From assembly GCA_016712315.1 (NCBI GenBank), contig JADJRG010000015.1, forward strand, positions 1-64,000: a DNA stretch of 64,000 nt, given 5' to 3'. The notes beneath the pieces were generated by a model. That model was not told the origin of the DNA and ran no database searches. It saw nothing but the letters and a program-made list of their open reading frames with translations. Of the stretch, positions 9,620-21,112 are shown one piece after another (within the stretch, counting starts at the first letter, position 1; each line of letters starts with the position of its first letter). The stretch comes from Nannocystis sp. (GTDB taxonomy: Bacteria > Myxococcota_A > Polyangia > Nannocystales > Nannocystaceae). Both the position numbers and the translations under genes were made by a program.

Positions 9620-12600
9620 ACGCCCTCGCGATCCTCAACGCCGCCCTGCAGACCTGGCGCCCCAAGGCCGAGCAGCGGCACGGGCTCCTCGTCATCGAGG
9701 AATTCTTAAATCGCCACCGCGCCCGCCTGCTCGGCGTCATCGAGCACGAGCTCGCCGCGCGCCGGATCAGGCGCGGCCGCGCGCCACGCACCCCCGCCGA
9801 CTGGAGCGAGGTCGACCAGCTCGTGCTCAAGGAGCGCACTCGGCCGGGCTGGCGTGACGACGACCCCACGGGCCGCGCCGAGCTCCTCCAAAAGCTGAGC
9901 GACCGCGTCACGGAGGCCCCCCCAGACCAGCAGGAGCGCCTCGCCCGTCGCGCCCGCACCTACGTCGACCTGCGCGCCGAAGCGATCCTGCTCCGCGCCA
10001 AGGGCCAAGCCGCCGAGCCGCTGCTCCTCCGCTACCCCGCGCTCGCCCTCTTGTCAGGCGACGGCGCCGCCGTCATCGCCCTCCGCGACGCCAAGGGCGT
10101 GTTGCACGAGAACCCCGCCTACACCGGCGCCTCCGCCCTCCAAAACGTCTTCGACGCCGCTCACCAGCGCGTCGCCCAGATCCGCGATCAGATCGCCGAC
10201 GGCGCCCGCCTCGATCGCTACGCCAACGCCCTCTGGTCGCGCGTGCGCGCCGAAGTCACCCCCTCCGCCCCGACCGTCGAGATCGAGTCCCCCCCCGATC
10301 TCAAAGACAAACCCTGGCGCACCGAGGCCAACCTCCAGGCGATGCGCCTCGTCATGGCCAAAGAGCCAGGCGAGATGACTTCGGGGGATCTCCAGATCCT
10401 CACCCGCTACTCCGGCTGGGGCGGCCTCAGCATCGACAAGGTCCAAGATCAATTCCCCGCCGATCTCGTCCCCGAGTCCTTCGGCCTCATCCACGAATAT
10501 TACACCCCCCACCGTCATCGCCGACTCGCTCGCCGAGGTCCTGTGTCCCTTCCTCCCCCGAGCTCGCCGGCCGCGACGGGATCGTCCGCGCCCTCGAGCC
10601 CAGCGCCGGGATCGGCCGCCTCATCCGCGCCTTCACTCCTCGCCGCTGCCTCGCCCTCGAAGCAGGCGGCCAGATCAAGCGGATCGAGTGGACCGCCGTC
10701 GAATTCTCCAAGGTCTCCTCCACCCTGCTCCGCGCCCTCCGCGGCGATATCAACGTCTTTCACATGCCCTTCGAGCGCTGGGTCCGCGAAGAAGGCTCGC
10801 GCTACCACGGCACCCTCGGCCTCATCCTCTCCAACCCGCCCTACGGCGAGCGCGGCGCGTTCGCCCGCGAGGATCGCGACGAGTTTTATTTTGAGAAGCG
10901 CGCCTACGCCTACTTCATGCGCCGCGCCCTCGATCTCCTGATCCCGGGCGGGATCGGCGTCTTTCTGGTCCCCGCCGGTTTCGTCACCGGCAAGACCAAC
11001 CGCCCCCTCCGCGAAAAGATCCTCCTGCGCCACCACTTCCTCGGCGCCTACCGCCTGCCCAGCCACGACCTGCGCGGCCGCGAGAACGTGCCGGGCGCGG
11101 GGCTCGTCATGGACATCGTCTTCTGGCGCAACCGCGGCGGCGAGCTCCGCGAGATCGACGAAGCCGACACATACATCCTCGACGGCGACTATTTCGAGCG
11201 CCACCCCTCGCACATCCTCGGCGCCGAAGATGGAGCCTTCGCGGGCGATGAAGGTCGAAGCTGGCGCTACAAAGTCACCGGCGAGCTGCGCAGCCTCCCG
11301 CCCCTCGATCCGCGCCCGATCTGCACCGCCTGCGTGATCGACACCATCGCCCGCTCCGCCGACCTCGGCGCCCCTCAGACGGTGCTGCGCGACGAGGACG
11401 AGGTCCCCAGCGGCACCGACGACGCCCTCCGCCCCGCGCTCGAGCTCGGCCGCCGCGTCGGCCGCTACCTCGCCGCCGTCGGCGCCGATGATGCACCGAG
11501 GGCCGCCGCCCTCTGGCCCGAGCTCCACGCCGCCCTCGTGGACCTCGCCAAGACCCAGGGCAACCCCCGGCAGCGCAAGGAGCTCCGCGCGCTCGCTGAC
11601 AACGGCGTCAGCGCGGCCGAGCGGATCCTCAACGCGTACACCCGCAGCGGCGAGCTCATCGACGCCCTTCGCGCCCCGCCGGTCGTCGAGCCCAAGTACA
11701 CCGGCCAGCCCGACGACGTCGTCGCCCAGGCCGAGCTCCTCTTCCGCCAACGTCGCCACCTCAACATCGAGACCCTCCACAAGTTCCACCTCTCGCAGGG
11801 CGGGAGCGCGGACCAGGCCGACATCGTCTCCACGCTGGTCGCGAAGGGATGGGCCCTCGACGGCGAAGCCTGGGATGAACTGCTCCCCGAAGACGCCTAT
11901 CTCACCGGCATCGACCTCTGGGCCAAACACGACCGCGCCCAAGCGCGCGCGCAACAAGGTGACCTTATCGCCAGGTCGCAGGTCAACCGTCTGCTCGCCG
12001 CGATCGACCCCGTCGTCTTCGACGACTTGACCGAGCTGCGCCCCAACGAGGGCTGGGTCCCCATCGACGTCGTCGCCGACTGGCTCACCGAGGAGCTCAA
12101 CGGCCGCTACAGCCCCATCTCGCTCATCCGCGCCGATGGCCTCTACGAAGCGCGGACCCGTGAAGGCGGCCCCCGCCCCGTGCTCGCGCCCGCCACCGCG
12201 GCCTTCCTCGGGTGGCTCAACCACGATCTCGCCACGTTCACCCCGCCGAAGCGGTCCAAGCTGGACAGCGGGCCGCGCAGCCGCGAAGACAAGCTCGCCG
12301 AAAAGAGGTCCCGCGCTGAGGAGCGCCTCAAACTGCAACAGCAGTGGTCCGACGCCTTCCGCGCCTGGGTCGCCCGCGATGACGACCGACAGGCGCAGAT
12401 CGTCCACGCCTACAACCGCAGCTTCCGCGGCCGGATCGTCCCCACCTACCCCGCAGAGAACCTCGAGATCGCGCGCTGGGGCCCGGGCGCGCCGAAGCTC
12501 AAGAACCACCAGATCGCCGGTGCCCGCCGCGTGCTCGCCCAGCGCGGCGGCCTCGTCGCCTTCGACGTCGGCGTCGGCAAGACCTACACCGCCCTCGCGA

Positions 12601-15600
12601 TCGTCGCCCGCGCTCGCCAAGAGGGATGGGTGCGGCGCCCGGTGATCCTCGTCCCCGGCTCCATCGCCTGGAAGTGGCACGACGACATCCTCTGCACGCT
12701 CCCCGACTACCGCGTCGCCGTCATCGGCTCCAAGCGCAAGATCATCGGCCGCGGCGCGCGCAAGGGCCTCATCACCTCAGAGCCCGAGTCGCCCGAAGAG
12801 CGCGCCCAGAAGTGGATCGCCCTCCAGACTGGTCAGCTCGACGTCGTCATCCTCACCTACGAGGCCCTCGCCCGCACCAAGGTCAACACCAAGCCCGTGA
12901 TGGCCTACATCAAGCAGGTCGAGGCCATCGAGCGCACGCTGACGCTTCGCCGCCGCAGACTCGAGGAGCAAAGCAAGACCCCGGGCGGTCGCGACAAGAT
13001 GACCGAGCGCCAGCTCGCCCTGCTCGAGCACGGCACAAGGGCGTGGGTCGAAGAGCTCCTCGCCCTCCCCGAAGGCTGGGAGTACGACCCCGGCGTCGCC
13101 TGGGACGAGATCGGCATCGACATGCTCGTCGTCGATGAGGCCGCCTCGTTCAAAAACCTCTACCTCCCGCAGCCGCGCGAGGACGGCGGCATCCCGAAGT
13201 TCATGGGAGGGAGCGGCGACGGATCGAACCGCGCGTGGCAGCTCGACTTCCGCGCTGCCATGGTCCGTCGTCAAACCGGCGGCGCAGGGGTCGTCCTGCT
13301 CACCGCAACCCCCGCCAAGAATTCGCCGCTCGAGCTCTACAACCTGATCCAGTTCATCGACCCCACCGCCTTCTACAGCGCCGGGATCTACGACCCCGAG
13401 CAGTTCATCGATCGCTTCATCAAGATCGAGCTGCGCGACGTCCTCACCAGCGACTTCAAGATCGAGTCCGCCAGCGCCGTCACCGGCTTCCGCAACCTGG
13501 ACGACCTGCGCACCATCATCTTTAGCAAGAGCGAGTTTCGATCCGCCGCCGAGGTCGGCCTCCAGCTCCCGCGTCCGATCGTCGAGACCGTCACCGTCGC
13601 CATGGACGAGCTGCAAGAGGCGAAGTACGACAAGTACGTCCGCGAGATCGAGAGGATCCTCGCCGAGCCGGCCAAGCCCGACAGCGGCGGCCCCTCCAAC
13701 GTCATCGTCGGCCTGCTCGCCCGCCTCTCCCTCGTCGCCCTCCACTCCGGCCTCGACGAGGGGTACAACTTAAAGAACGCGCTCGATGGCGGCGTCGCCA
13801 CGCGCAACGTCTACGACCCGCGGACGGGCGAGGTCGAAGAGATCACGGTCACCCTCCCGCGCCCGATCTACGAGAGCCCCAAGCTCACCGCGTGCGCCGA
13901 GCGGATCGTCGCCAGCCCACACTGCGGCCATATCATCTTCGTCGAGCCCACCGCCGTGCACATGTGGATGCGCGAGGTCCTCGTCGCGAACGGGATCCCG
14001 CGCGAGCGGATCGCCATCCTCAACTCTGAGGTCTCCACCAGCGAGCGCGCCACCATCGCGCGCGAGTTTAACGGCCTCTCCAGCGCCCCCGCCAAGCCCG
14101 GCGCCTGTGCCCGCCCGAGCGACTTTGCCACCGCCCCCAAGTACGACATCGTGATCGCCAACTCCGTCGCCTACGAGGGGATCGATCTCCAAGTACGCAC
14201 CTGCGCCATCCACCACGTCGACCTCACCTGGACGCCCGCCGACCTCGAGCAACGCAACGGCCGCGGCGTACGCCAGGGCAACACCCTCGGCCTCATCAAC
14301 ATCTACTACTACTTCGCCGACGGCTCCACCGACGGCTACCGCTTCAGCCTCATCGACGGCAAAGCCGGGTGGCTCGGCCAGCTCCTCACCAGCGCCGTGC
14401 GCGACACCAACAACCCCGGCGCGCAGCAGCAGCTCAGCCCCGAGGACGTGCTCATCATGATCTCGCGGGACAAAGAAAAAACCCGCGCCCTCATCGAGAT
14501 GAAGCGCTCTCAAGCGATCGAGGCCGCCCGCGCCCGGATCGCCCGCGAGGCCAACCGCGTCCTCCGCCAAGCCGTCTCCCGCTTCGACCGCGCGCGCGAC
14601 GCCGACGATCCCGAACACGCCGCCCGCCTCCGCGAAGACGCCGAGCAGCGCCTCAGCGATCTCAAGACCGTCGATCCCGCCGCGTGGCCTTGGTACCCGT
14701 GGATCCACGTCGCGCGCGACGTCGACATGCTCGTCCCGGAGCTCGGCGCCCCCGTCTACGAGGGCCTGCGGATCACCCGACCCCGCGTCGGCGATACCAG
14801 CCAGCTCGATCACTTCGAGTTCGGCGCCATCACCGACCCGAGCGGCCCCAAGATCGGCCTGCGCCTCGCCGGCTCCGCCACCTGGCAGCTCCTCACCTAC
14901 GAAGGCGACCTCGCCGGCAAACCCCTCGATCCCGCCGAATTCCCGCGCGAAGGCGGCCCGGTCTGGCCCCTCGACGACGAAGACCGCACCGCCGCCGCCA
15001 TCGCCCTCAAGCTCGGAAACACCAGCTTCGTGCGCAGCCTCGACGATCTCGGCTGGCTCGGCGCCAGCGATGCTTTCCTCGCCAAGTGGTGGCCCCGTTT
15101 CAACGACAAGATCGCCGAAGCCTTCGCAAACGCCTGGAAACCCTCCTCCGTCCCCGTCGTCGACAGCGAGGGCCTCGCCATCACCGCCGGAGCCGAAGTA
15201 CGCGGCGCCCGCCTGCTCCCACCCACCCTCGAAGGCTGGCGCGAGTACCTCGCGCTCGCCCCCGCCAGCGGCGAGTCCTACACAACCCTCCGCGAGCTCG
15301 GCCTCGCCTGGTGGGGCCGCAAGATCCCCAAACGTCTGCTCGCCGACGCCGCCGACGCGGACGACGCAGACAACGCCGAGGACAACGCCGACAACGCCGA
15401 CAAGCCCTCACCGCCCGCCACGCCCTCACCGTCCCCCCCGCGCACCACGCCCTCACCGTCCCCCCCGCGCACCACGCCCCCCGCGCGCGCCCCCGTCGCG
15501 CCCTCACGCCTGTCCGATCCCCCACCCACGCTCACCACCACCCCGCCCACCTCGACCCGTTCACGCCCAGCCGCCCAGCCCTCCGCTTCGCCCACACCCT

Positions 15601-17036
15601 CTGCCGCGCCGGTCCTCGACGACGAGGCGCTCAAGGAGGAGGAAGCGCGCGCGCAGCTCGCCGTGATCCTCCGGGATTATCTGTCGACCTTGCCGGCCGC
15701 CGCTACGACGCAGGAGCGGAAGCTGGCGCGGGACTATGCCGAAGCGGTCACCCTCGGGAACGTCGAGATACCTCGCCGATGGACCCGCAGCGCGGTCGCG
15801 GAGGCGATCGCCGCGGGGATCCCTGGCGACGCATGGGATGAGCGCGGCAACATGATCGCGCCGTGGGACGAGCACCTCGACGCGTGGGCCGACGCCTGGA
15901 TCGCCGTCGCGGGCGACTCACCAAAACCATCGCCCCCACCCCCGTCACAAGCCGCCGCCTCGCCCGCGACCCCAACGACCGAGCCTGCTGCCGAACCGCC
16001 GCCCGACGTCATCCGCCTCAGCGACGGCGCCAAGGCGCGCCGCGCGAAGGCTGAGGCCGAGGAGATCGCCCGCATCGAGCGGATCGCGGGCAACGACGCC
16101 GGCCTCCGCGATCTCGCCCTCCAGCTCGGCAAGCTCGCCGACCCCATTGAGAAGACGCCCCGCGAGATCGCCTGGTGGTTCCGCGCGGAAGGCAACCGAC
16201 ATATCGCGAACATCATTGAGAGCTACCTCGAGGAGGGCGGCCCCTTCGGCCGCCTCTTGGAAGACATCGCCGAGGATCTCCGTGAAACCAGCGAGGAGCA
16301 CGACGTCGACGCCCGGGATGGAAGACTGATCGTCTCGCCCGACGCGATCCTCAAAGACGATCGCGGAGAATACGTCCTCCGCGAGGATCGCGAAGGGATC
16401 TCGCGTCGCTACATCGTGCGGGTCAGCCTCATCGTGGACAAGGACGGTGATCAGGTAGCCGTCCAGATCCGCGACACCGACCAAGCCCGCAGCGAAGGCG
16501 AGCCGCTTCAAGGAGGCGATCACCTCCTCAGCTTCGATTTCACTCGCCTCAATGAGTCTGCGCTCCGCGAGCGCTGGCGTCACTTCGGCATGTTGGCCAA
16601 GGCCCTGCGCCGCGGCCCCATGGAGATCGAGCGCACCCGCCAGCTCCTCGTTTACGCCGCTGTCCTCGTCCGCGCCCCCAAGTGTCGAGGCGACGCCCGC
16701 GCCTCCGCCAAACGCGCCCTGGAGGTCGCGATCCGCGAGCACCAACGGGCGGCCAAGGCCCTCGAAGTCGACTTCGACGAGCACATCGAGCGCGTCGCCC
16801 GCGTCGCCCGCTACCTCGCCCGCGTCGCCCACGCCGTCGCTCAGAGCTGCGCCGAAGGCCAGATCGTGCTCGCGGTCTCTGACTTCACCGCCCCCAACAA
16901 CATCGACCCCGAGCTCGACAAGCCCACCCCACCCGAACAGGCAGGCCTCGAAGAAGACGGCGATGTGTACAGCCCCTTCGACGCCGCCATCGAATCAGCC
17001 CTTGATCGGACCCTAAGCGACGGGAGCCCAGCATGA
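9616..17036 (+). CDS. Giant DarB-like adenine methyltransferase-helicase, ~2470 aa
   Basis: One of the largest genes in the window. After a helical N-terminus, an amino-MTase domain carries motif I (EPSAGIGRL, about residue 325) and motif IV (NPPYGERG, about 406), typical of N6-adenine methylation. An SNF2/SF2 helicase follows: Walker A DVGVGKTYTA (about 983), VVDEAASF (about 1173), TATPAKNS (about 1229) and QRNGRGVRQG (about 1545). A Pro/Ser/Thr linker with 27-bp DNA repeats (about 15410-15480) leads to a helical C-terminal region. Phage P1 DarB and related ICE/phage proteins have this MTase-helicase layout and protect incoming DNA from restriction. Two surplus C residues near 10505 and 10555 break the frame; the rest is intact. 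The antirestriction role is inferred from family. Confidence 0.75.
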
Positions 17037-17737
17037 GCGCCAAGAGAGACCCCGAGCAGCTTCGCGACCGAGCGCAGCGGATCCCCCAGATCATCACGAA
17101 CTGGCGCAGCGCCTTACCGCCCTCGCTCGCCGGTGACGTTTTTGAAAAATACCTCCGCGAGCACCGCCGCGACGTCATCGCGCGCCTCAACGCGTGGGTC
17201 CACGAGCCACCCGCCCCCGCCCAGCCGCCGCCGGATCCCGAACCAACCGAAGAGGCCCAGCACCTCCTGCTCGCCCTCACCAACGAGACCCAGCACCTCC
17301 GCGCCCGGCGCCGGCGGGGCCACCTCCAGACCTGGATCCGCGAAGCGTTCGGCCACCTTGAAATCACCGCCCCCGTGACGATCGAGTGGAGCGACACGAG
17401 CGCGGTCGTCCGCGTCACTGGCCTCGCCTATGAAGCGTGGCATCACCAGCTCCGCGTGCTCCGCCACGCCCTCACCTTACCGGGAGCGCCCGAGTTCACC
17501 CTCGACCTCTCGGCGATCAGCGAGCACCGGCCTGGCGACCTCGCCGTCGCTGAGATCGGCCAAATGCCCCTCGAATCAAGCCGGCGCGAGCTCTTCGCCC
17601 GACGCGTCGAGCGGGCGATCTTGAGCGGCCGCAGCCCGCTCCCTGTGCTCGTCCAGGCCCGCGCCGCCGCCCGCCTCCAAGCCGTCAACCCACCCATCAA
17701 CCCAAACACAAACCCAGAGAAAAACCATGAACACTGA
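17033..17737 (+). CDS. Unknown protein, 234 aa
   Basis: The ATG overlaps the stop of the methyltransferase-helicase by 4 bp. Residues 1-55 are basic and helical (KRDPEQLRDRAQRIPQIITN), then comes a Pro-rich linker, a charged helix and a small alpha/beta domain (residues ~110-205) with EITAPVTIEWSDTSAVVRVT and DLAVAEIGQMPLESSRREL. The C-terminus is again Pro/Asn-rich and overlaps the start of the next gene. No family recognised; the position suggests work with the large enzyme. Confidence 0.55.
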   Translation: MSAKRDPEQLRDRAQRIPQIITNWRSALPPSLAGDVFEKYLREHRRDVIARLNAWVHEPPAPAQPPPDPEPTEEAQHLLLALTNETQHLRARRRRGHLQTWIREAFGHLEITAPVTIEWSDTSAVVRVTGLAYEAWHHQLRVLRHALTLPGAPEFTLDLSAISEHRPGDLAVAEIGQMPLESSRRELFARRVERAILSGRSPLPVLVQARAAARLQAVNPPINPNTNPEKNHEH

Positions 17738-18371
17738 CTATCTCCTCATCGCGAACAAGACCCTCATGGCCTTCGTCGGCGCTCTTCAGGAGGCGAACGA
17801 GCTACAGGCCAAACGCGACGCGCAGGAGGCCGAGCGCGCCTACCGCGAAGCCAAGAACACCTCGATGGAGCAGATCATTGAGATACTCCAAAGGCAGCAG
17901 CAATGGAACGCGCACCTGCTCGAGCGCCTCTCGCACCTGCTCGAGCGGGTCGAAGACCTCGAGCAAGCCCGCAGCGCCGCCAACGAGCCCGCCGACGATC
18001 CCGCCGCCGAGCCCGCCGCCGAGCCCGCCGCCGAGCCCGCCCGCGAGCCCGCCTGCGAACCCGCTCGATCCGAGTCCGGCCTCGACATCTCGCCCGAGGT
18101 CGCGTGTTTGCGCGACAGCTTCGTGGAGATCCTCCAAAACACCGCCCAGGTCCTCAAGGAAAGGAACGTCAGCGAGGCCAAAGCCCGTGACTGGCTCGTC
18201 CACGGCCGGTGGCACCGGGCTCAGCGATCCGTCCGGCTCCGCGAGACGCGCGATCTGCTCACCAAAGCCCTCAGCAGGTTCGCCCACGTGCCCAACGCGG
18301 GCCGCGCCTACGGCCTCGCGATCAACCTCATCGACGCCCGCTGGTCCAGCGTGTGGGGCTCTGCCCACTAG
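17727..18371 (+). CDS. Coiled-coil protein with EPA repeat linker, 214 aa
   Basis: ATG 17727 lies inside the end of the previous gene (11-bp overlap). Residues ~1-90 form a helix or coiled coil (MAFVGALQEANELQAKRDAQ and EQIIEILQRQQQW). A linker of repeated Glu-Pro-Ala (AAEPAAEPA) follows, then a helical domain ending LAINLIDARWSSVWGSAH. The repeat linker is a GCCGAGCCC tandem in DNA and may vary in length between strains. Function unknown. Confidence 0.55.
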   Translation: MNTDYLLIANKTLMAFVGALQEANELQAKRDAQEAERAYREAKNTSMEQIIEILQRQQQWNAHLLERLSHLLERVEDLEQARSAANEPADDPAAEPAAEPAAEPAREPACEPARSESGLDISPEVACLRDSFVEILQNTAQVLKERNVSEAKARDWLVHGRWHRAQRSVRLRETRDLLTKALSRFAHVPNAGRAYGLAINLIDARWSSVWGSAH

Positions 18372-18380
18372 GAGCGCACC

Positions 18381-19082
18381 ATGGCGAGGGCTCCAGACTG
18401 GCACCACGCGCCGATGGCCAAGGGCGATCCCGCCCCGCGCTGGCCTCTGCCCGGTCACGCGCCCAAATTCGCAAACTGGTCCTTCGGCGGTGGACGCCCC
18501 TTCGGCTGCAACGAAGACTCGTGCGAGCGCTGGCACGCGGGGATCGACCTCACCAAGATCCCCGACGGCGCCCTCGTCATCGCCCCCGAGGACGCCACCG
18601 TCATCGCCCTCGATCGCGGCTGGAGCGCCGGCTCCAAGGCGCAATTCTTAAAAACGGCCAGCGGCCTCTTCCTCGTTCTCGGCGGCTTTCAGCCCGGCTC
18701 ACATCGCGAGTTTGACCTCAGCGTCGGCCAGTCGATCAAAAAGGGCCAAAAGCTCGGCCGTGTGCTCGGAAGTTATGGAATGATCCATCTAGAGACCTAC
18801 GGCTTCCCAAGCGATCGAAAGGCCAACACCGTTTGGCGCGTCGGCAACCCGATCCCCGGCGGCCTGCTCAATCCTACCAAGTACGTCGAGAGCATGGTCG
18901 GCGACGCCCCCCAGGCCGACGCCGCCACCCCCTCTACCGACCCCACCGCGCCCCCCCGTGGCGCCCCCGCGCCCCCAACGCCCGCCCCCAACTCCCGCAC
19001 CCCCTGGGTACTCGGCGCGCTCGCGCTCACCGGCGCCGCCGTCGCGCTCACCTACGCCCTACACGCCCGGAGGACCTCATGA
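18381..19082 (+). CDS. M23-family peptidoglycan endopeptidase with C-terminal membrane anchor
   Basis: 233 residues. The globular domain carries the LytM/M23 zinc signature: RWHAGIDL (HxxxD, residues ~53-60) and the later MIHLETYG (third ligand, residues ~134-141), with GHAPKFANWSFGGGRPFG before it. The family cuts peptide cross-links in peptidoglycan. A Pro/Ala/Thr linker leads to one C-terminal membrane segment (WVLGALALTGAAVALTYAL) and a short basic tail. The expected HxH third-ligand motif reads HLE, a slight deviation. The stop overlaps the next ATG. With the transglycosylase at 5387, the module has both activities needed to breach a cell wall, each on a membrane tether. Confidence 0.75.
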   Translation: MARAPDWHHAPMAKGDPAPRWPLPGHAPKFANWSFGGGRPFGCNEDSCERWHAGIDLTKIPDGALVIAPEDATVIALDRGWSAGSKAQFLKTASGLFLVLGGFQPGSHREFDLSVGQSIKKGQKLGRVLGSYGMIHLETYGFPSDRKANTVWRVGNPIPGGLLNPTKYVESMVGDAPQADAATPSTDPTAPPRGAPAPPTPAPNSRTPWVLGALALTGAAVALTYALHARRTS

Positions 19083-19531
19083 GCCGCGCCCACACCGCCC
19101 TCGTCGGCGCCTTTTCAGCGCTGACCGGCCTCAGCCTCGGTCTACTCAGCGCCCGCCTGCTCCCCCGAACCCGCCCCCGGGGATCGATGTACACCATGAA
19201 CGAGCAGATCTACATCGACCAGCCCGTCATCGATCTACTCACTGAAGAGAACGACTCAAGGATCATCCAAGGGCCGCGCTGGTCCCAGATCAACCTTCAA
19301 GCGTACACGCTCACCTACGAGCCCGCGCCCGACGCGTTGAAGCGTCGCCCCGAGCGCCTCTACCGGCTCCGCCACCCGGAGACAGACGCCAACGCCGCCG
19401 ACGGAGACGCCATCGACGCCGCGCGGGAGCTCGCCCAGGGCCTCTCACGCCGCAAGAACGACGAGCTCGCCCGCGAACGCGTCCTCTTCATGGCCAAACA
19501 TGACCTCATCGGCCGCCAGATCCTCGCGTAG
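19079..19531 (+). CDS. Unknown protein with N-terminal membrane segment, 150 aa
   Basis: Starts at an ATG overlapping the M23 gene stop. Residues ~6-28 (ALVGAFSALTGLSLGLLSAR) form one membrane segment, followed by a soluble part with PVIDLLTEENDSRIIQGPRW and a charged C-terminal helix. Signal-anchor topology is likely. No family recognised; translational coupling to the M23 peptidase suggests a shared membrane location. Confidence 0.55.
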   Translation: MSRAHTALVGAFSALTGLSLGLLSARLLPRTRPRGSMYTMNEQIYIDQPVIDLLTEENDSRIIQGPRWSQINLQAYTLTYEPAPDALKRRPERLYRLRHPETDANAADGDAIDAARELAQGLSRRKNDELARERVLFMAKHDLIGRQILA

Positions 19532-19544
19532 ATCGGAGCCCACC

Positions 19545-19727
19545 TTGCAGACCCGAGAAGACGAAATCAACCGCGCCCTCGAGGACTCGATCACACGAGA
19601 GCGAGACGCATGTATCCGCGCGCAGCGCCTCACCTTCGCGGTCGTCGCCCTCAGCGCAGGCGTCACCGGATACGCCGCGGGCGTTTATATGACCTACAAG
19701 TTTATGGAGAGGAGGGGAGGGAGATGA
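19545..19727 (+). CDS. Small single-pass membrane protein, 60 aa
   Basis: The best start is TTG 19545 (LQTREDEINRALEDSITRER), 5 bp after a GGAG; an in-frame ATG at 19500 would overlap the previous gene. A charged helix is followed by a membrane segment (FAVVALSAGVTGYAAGVYM) and the basic tail KFMERRGGR. The stop overlaps the next ATG. The layout (charged helix, Gly/Ala-rich segment, basic end) matches other small proteins of the module. Function unknown. Confidence 0.55.
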   Translation: MQTREDEINRALEDSITRERDACIRAQRLTFAVVALSAGVTGYAAGVYMTYKFMERRGGR

Positions 19728-21112
19728 AGTTTAACACCGTCAACGATCTCGCGATCCTGAGCGAGCGGGTGATCGAGAGAGCCAATGGTTATTGCGCGAA
19801 CAACCGCGCGATTTTAAAGCCGCTCCTCACCAGCCTGCTCCGATGCGAGGATGGGTTCGAGGATCTGAGCTCGTGGGACGACTCGGATCCGGGCGAACCA
19901 GAGCCCGAAATCGACCCCGCGCACTACCTCTCAAAGGAAGAGCAGGCCGAGCTCGCCAAGCTCGAAAGGGAGGCCGTAAGGAACCAGATCCTCCTTCACA
20001 CCGCGACACTGCGCCGCAAGGTCGCCGAGCAGAACATCGAGCTCGCCCGCCTCGAGGCGCTGCCGCCCCCCGAACCCACACCGCCCAAACCAGCCCAGCC
20101 GCAGGCACCCGCCCCGGCCGCACCCCCCGCGCCGTCGCCGCCCGAACCACCTCGCATTGAAGCGAGCGACAATCCCACCCCCACCGCGAAGACCCCGCCC
20201 ACCGCCGAAACCGCACCCGACGACGAGTTCATGGTGCTCTTCGGCCGCTCCCCCGTCGACGCCGACGACGAACCCGCGAACACGCCCACAGCTCCTCGCG
20301 ACGGAGCCGACCTCAACAATGAGTTCTGCGCCCTCCTCGGCTTCTCGCCGACCAATCCAGCTCCCGCGATCGATCTCGCGCCTATCCCCGTCGAGCCCGC
20401 TGCCGCCGAGCCCGAGCCCGCGCCCGTTGCCGAGCCCGCTTCCGTCGAGCTCGCTCCCGCTGCGCCCGCCGCCGAGCCCGCTACCGTAGAGCCTGCTGAG
20501 ACCGCTACCGTCGAGCCCGCCGAGCCCGCCACGGTCGAGGAGCCTGCCGAGCCTGCTCCCGCGCCCGTTCTCGCCGAGCAGGTCGAGCCCGCAGACGCCG
20601 CCCTCGTCGAGTTATCCGAGCCCCCGCCCGCTCTCGCGCACCCGCTCGAGACCGAGCTTACCCAGCAGCAGATCCAGCAAGCCACCGCGAGCGGCAAAGC
20701 GGAGCAACTGGAGCATCTTATAAAAACCGCCCGGACCCATTGGGACGGCACACACCGGACCCTGTGGGCGGGATCCGTCTTGTCCGGCTGTCTACGGGCC
20801 ACGGTCCAGCTCTTCACCGTGAACGGCTCACCGACCGCGGAGCGGGTCGAGCGGGCCCGCGAAGCCCACAAGATCGCCACGAGAGTGTTTCAACTCGGCC
20901 AATCGCCTGAGCGTTTCTACGACGTCATCGTCGCATGCCGCCTGCTCGCCAGCAGCTTGCACGAGGATGGCCAGACCTCCAGCGGGCTCCAGATCTTACG
21001 CGGCGGCCTCGCCGTCATGAAAGCGACCTCTCCGAGTCTGCGCAGCAGCGCCCGCGAGCAGTTCCACGAGATCCGCACTCTTATAAAAGTCCTCGAATCG
21101 GCGAACCCATGA
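19724..21112 (+). CDS. Acidic Pro/Ala-rich protein with helical C-terminal domain, 462 aa
   Basis: ATG 19724 follows AGGAGGGGAGGGAG, one of the strongest ribosome-binding sites in the module. Residues ~1-110 are helical and acidic (NDLAILSERVIERANGYCAN, then EEQAELAKLEREAVRNQILL). About 190 residues of Pro/Ala/Glu/Val-rich low complexity follow, with repeats such as AEPATVEPAE. The C-terminal ~150 residues (QQIQQATASGKAEQLEHLIK onward) are helical and TPR-like. No enzymatic motif is visible. It may be an extended linker or scaffold. The stop overlaps the next ATG. Confidence 0.55.
   Translation: MKFNTVNDLAILSERVIERANGYCANNRAILKPLLTSLLRCEDGFEDLSSWDDSDPGEPEPEIDPAHYLSKEEQAELAKLEREAVRNQILLHTATLRRKVAEQNIELARLEALPPPEPTPPKPAQPQAPAPAAPPAPSPPEPPRIEASDNPTPTAKTPPTAETAPDDEFMVLFGRSPVDADDEPANTPTAPRDGADLNNEFCALLGFSPTNPAPAIDLAPIPVEPAAAEPEPAPVAEPASVELAPAAPAAEPATVEPAETATVEPAEPATVEEPAEPAPAPVLAEQVEPADAALVELSEPPPALAHPLETELTQQQIQQATASGKAEQLEHLIKTARTHWDGTHRTLWAGSVLSGCLRATVQLFTVNGSPTAERVERAREAHKIATRVFQLGQSPERFYDVIVACRLLASSLHEDGQTSSGLQILRGGLAVMKATSPSLRSSAREQFHEIRTLIKVLESANP

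Noticed and set aside
10515..12680. Long open frame on the minus strand (over 700 codons) opposite the methyltransferase-helicase
   Set aside because: High GC content keeps the complementary frame open; its product is Gly/Ala/Asp/Glu-rich with no domain, and the plus strand has clear MTase and helicase motifs.
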